This document shows, one piece after another, positions 5,023-6,700 of a DNA stretch of 6,700 nt. Positions within the stretch are counted from its first letter, which is position 1. The number at the start of each line of letters is the position of its first letter. The stretch covers positions 1 through 6,700 of the forward strand of contig JARICQ010000008.1 in NCBI GenBank assembly GCA_029264075.1. The letters run 5' to 3'. Position numbers and translations under genes: made by a program. The notes beneath the pieces are model-generated. The model ran no database searches. It saw nothing but the letters and a program-made list of their open reading frames with translations, and was not told the origin of the DNA. The stretch is from Tissierellaceae bacterium (GTDB lineage Bacteria; Bacillota; Clostridia; Tissierellales; Tissierellaceae).

Positions 5023-6294
5023 ATGTTTATAGATATAGCTGATATTCATGTTAAAGGTGGAAATGGTGGAAATGGTGCAGTTGCTTGGAGAAGAGAAAAG
5101 TACGAACCGGCTGGTGGACCTTATGGGGGAGATGGAGGTAATGGAGGCAATATAATCCTTAAAGCTGACGACGGTATAAGGACCCTTATGGACTTTAGAT
5201 ATAAGAGGGTCTATAAGGGTGATAGTGGGGAAGACGGAAGAGGCAAAAAGCAGTTTGGAAAGGCTGGAAAGGATATCATACTTAAAGTTCCAGTAGGTAC
5301 ACTTGTAAAAGATAAGGAAAGTGGAGGAGTTATAGTAGATTTAAAGGATAAGGATCAAACATTTACAATAGCCAGAGGTGGTAAGGGTGGAAGAGGAAAT
5401 GCAAAGTTTGCAACCTCTACCAGACAAGCGCCTGGCTTTGCAGAGCCTGGCACAAGAGGACAGGAAAGAGATATAGTACTTGAGCTGAAAACTATTGCAG
5501 ATGTAGGATTGATTGGATTTCCCAATGTAGGAAAGTCAACCATACTATCAACTATTTCAGCAGCAAAGCCAAAGATTGCAAACTATCACTTTACAACCCT
5601 TACACCAAATTTAGGTGTAGTTAGGATAGAGGAGGAAAAATCTTTTGTAATAGCGGATATACCAGGACTTATTGAAGGCGCCCATGAAGGAGCAGGACTT
5701 GGACATAACTTTCTTAAACATATTGAAAGAACAAGAGTCTTAGTCCATGTCTTGGATATCTCTGGATCAGAAGCTAGGGATCCAATAGAAGATTTCTATA
5801 AAATAAATGAAGAGCTTTCAAGGTATAATATAAAACTAGAAAATAAACTTCAGATAATAGCTGCAAATAAAATAGATATTTTAGATGGAAATCAATTGGA
5901 AGAGCTAAAGGCTGAGCTTGAGCCAAAGGGATACAAGATATTTCCAGTATCCGCAGCTACAAGGCAGGGCATAGATGAGCTTAAGTATGGTATGTGGGAG
6001 CTTTTATCCCAGGTAGAAGATGATTACCAGACCTTTGATGAGGAACTAGTCTACTACGAAGAAGAGATAAAAGAAGATGATATAATAGTAGAAAAAAGAG
6101 ATGGAAAATATATAGTAGAGGGTAGCTTTATAGAAAGACTTCTTGAATCTACTTACTTTGACGATGTAGATTCACTGAGATACTTCCAAGATACCTTAAG
6201 AAGAAAAGGTGTAATTGATAAATTAAGAGACTTAGATGTAGGTGAAGAAGATAGTGTATTTATATGTGACTATGAATTTGAATTTTTTGAGTAA
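5023..6294 (+). CDS. obg: GTPase Obg (ObgE/CgtA), 50S assembly factor
   Basis: Obg is an essential GTPase that binds the 50S subunit late in assembly and links ribosome production to growth and (p)ppGpp. The 423-residue protein has the full domain set. The glycine-rich Obg fold (residues 1 to about 157) has many GG and GNGG turns. The G domain has G1 GFPNVGKS (165-172), G2 TT (191-192), G3 DIPG (212-215), G4 NKID (282-285) and G5 SAA (310-312). A C-terminal OCT domain (about 345-423) follows, ending in an acidic tail. It is close in length to B. subtilis Obg (428). The ATG start matches the family N-terminus MF(I/V)D; a modest SD GAGG (5009-5012) lies ten bases upstream. It is followed by yhbY twelve bases later, the two likely cotranscribed. 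No unusual features were seen. Confidence 0.97.
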   Translation: MFIDIADIHVKGGNGGNGAVAWRREKYEPAGGPYGGDGGNGGNIILKADDGIRTLMDFRYKRVYKGDSGEDGRGKKQFGKAGKDIILKVPVGTLVKDKESGGVIVDLKDKDQTFTIARGGKGGRGNAKFATSTRQAPGFAEPGTRGQERDIVLELKTIADVGLIGFPNVGKSTILSTISAAKPKIANYHFTTLTPNLGVVRIEEEKSFVIADIPGLIEGAHEGAGLGHNFLKHIERTRVLVHVLDISGSEARDPIEDFYKINEELSRYNIKLENKLQIIAANKIDILDGNQLEELKAELEPKGYKIFPVSAATRQGIDELKYGMWELLSQVEDDYQTFDEELVYYEEEIKEDDIIVEKRDGKYIVEGSFIERLLESTYFDDVDSLRYFQDTLRRKGVIDKLRDLDVGEEDSVFICDYEFEFFE

Positions 6295-6301
6295 GGAGGG
6301 G
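6293..6301 (+). promoter_or_regulatory. Ribosome binding site supporting the TTG start of yhbY
   Basis: AAGGAGGGG overlaps the last bases of the obg stop codon and ends five bases before the TTG at 6307. It is a very strong SD and supports a non-ATG start that also matches the family N-terminus. Confidence 0.8.
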
Positions 6302-6306
6302 ATAGT

Positions 6307-6600
6307 TTGTTAACAGGAAAACAAAGAGCATACTTAAAAAGCAAGGCAAATACTATGGATCCATTGTTTCAAATAGGGAAGAATGGACTTACAGAAAACT
6401 TTGTTGAACAAGTAAAAGAGGCACTAGAAGCTAGAGAGTTGATCAAGATAAAGGTATTAAACAACAGCTCCCTAGAAGCAGATGAAGTTGCAAAGGAAAT
6501 CTGCCAAAGAGCCGATGCTGAATATGTACAAAGCATGGGAAATAAACTAGTTATATATAAGGAGTCCGAAGAAAACAAAACAATATTTTTACCAAAATAA
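6307..6600 (+). CDS. yhbY: CRM-domain RNA-binding protein YhbY (YqeI)
   Basis: The 97-residue product is a stand-alone CRM domain, the family of E. coli YhbY and B. subtilis YqeI, which associates with pre-50S ribosomal particles. It begins MLTGKQRAYLKSKA, like B. subtilis YqeI, and has the GxxG loop GKNG (24-27) that contacts RNA, followed by the conserved helix EALEARELIKIKVL. It ends ENKTIFLPK, again like YqeI. The start codon is TTG, chosen because of the strong SD and the conserved MLTGKQ beginning. It sits between obg and nadD, a common order in Firmicutes, and likely shares the obg transcript. Function is inferred from the family. Confidence 0.93.
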   Translation: MLTGKQRAYLKSKANTMDPLFQIGKNGLTENFVEQVKEALEARELIKIKVLNNSSLEADEVAKEICQRADAEYVQSMGNKLVIYKESEENKTIFLPK

Positions 6601-6618
6601 TGCTTTGGAGTGATGGAG

Positions 6619-6700
6619 ATGAAAATTGGTGTAATGGGTGGAACTTTTGACCCCATCCATATGGGGCATCTAATATCTGCTGAATACGCTAGGGAACATG
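6619..6700 (+). CDS. nadD: Nicotinate-nucleotide adenylyltransferase, N-terminal part (runs off window)
   Basis: Only the first 27 codons are present. They encode MKIGVMGGTFDPIHMGHL, the nucleotide-binding signature of the NadD/adenylyltransferase superfamily (GGTFDPxHxGH). NadD joins nicotinate mononucleotide and ATP to give deamido-NAD in NAD synthesis. The start at 6619 is preferred because GGAG (6607-6610) lies eight bases before it; the in-frame ATG at 6613 is only two bases from that SD. It starts 18 bases after yhbY. The position after yhbY favours NadD over the related CoaD, and the typical Firmicutes order is obg-yhbY-nadD. Confidence 0.9.
   Translation, partial: MKIGVMGGTFDPIHMGHLISAEYAREH

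Noticed and set aside
6613..6618. ATG 6613 as the nadD start
   Set aside because: It is only two bases from the GGAG at 6607-6610; ATG 6619 has better spacing and gives the family-typical MKIGVMGGTFDP.

Overview
The window is an AT-rich, gene-dense stretch of bacterial chromosome with every gene on the + strand. Its codon use is rich in ATA and AGA, its Shine-Dalgarno (SD) sequences are strong AGGAGG types, and its gene order is rplU-prp-rpmA-obg-yhbY-nadD. L27 carries the Firmicutes-type cleavable N-terminal extension and its protease is encoded next to it. Together this points to a low-GC Firmicute, most likely an anaerobe of the Clostridia/Tissierellia type. The genus cannot be named from the sequence alone. 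I see no mobile element, CRISPR array, tRNA or rRNA, and nothing that suggests recent transfer.

Layout. Positions 1-48 are upstream sequence ending in an SD. Positions 49-2588 hold a tightly coupled pair of uncharacterised conserved genes: a B12-binding-like/radical SAM protein (TIGR03960-like) and a DUF2344 (TIGR03936-like) protein. They overlap by four bases, and the second starts at TTG. Positions 2601-3830 encode a RNase E/G family ribonuclease that stops just after its zinc-link cysteines. The 3' end of this gene carries a good promoter (TTGACA, 17-bp spacer, extended -10) that would start the next transcript. That transcript begins with an L21-type ribosomal protein leader (about 3855-3930) and then encodes L21, the cysteine protease Prp and L27. 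It ends at a clear intrinsic terminator (4899-4930). A second promoter with a TATAAT -10 box (4963-4968) precedes obg, which is followed by the CRM-domain RNA-binding protein YhbY and the start of nadD, cut by the window edge.

How the genes fit together. From the RNase onward, most genes serve ribosome production: RNase E/G processes RNA, L21 and L27 are large-subunit proteins, Prp removes the L27 N-terminal peptide, Obg is a 50S-assembly GTPase and YhbY binds pre-50S particles. NadD makes the NAD precursor NaAD and often sits in this cluster. The radical SAM/DUF2344 pair is the only part whose biochemical job is unknown. Its place beside an RNase and ribosomal genes suggests, but does not prove, a role in RNA or translation. 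Most of the window is ordinary conserved housekeeping DNA. The items most worth a second look are the radical SAM/DUF2344 pair with its C-terminal four-cysteine cluster, the shortened RNase, and competing base-pairings in the L21 leader that could hide the rplU SD.
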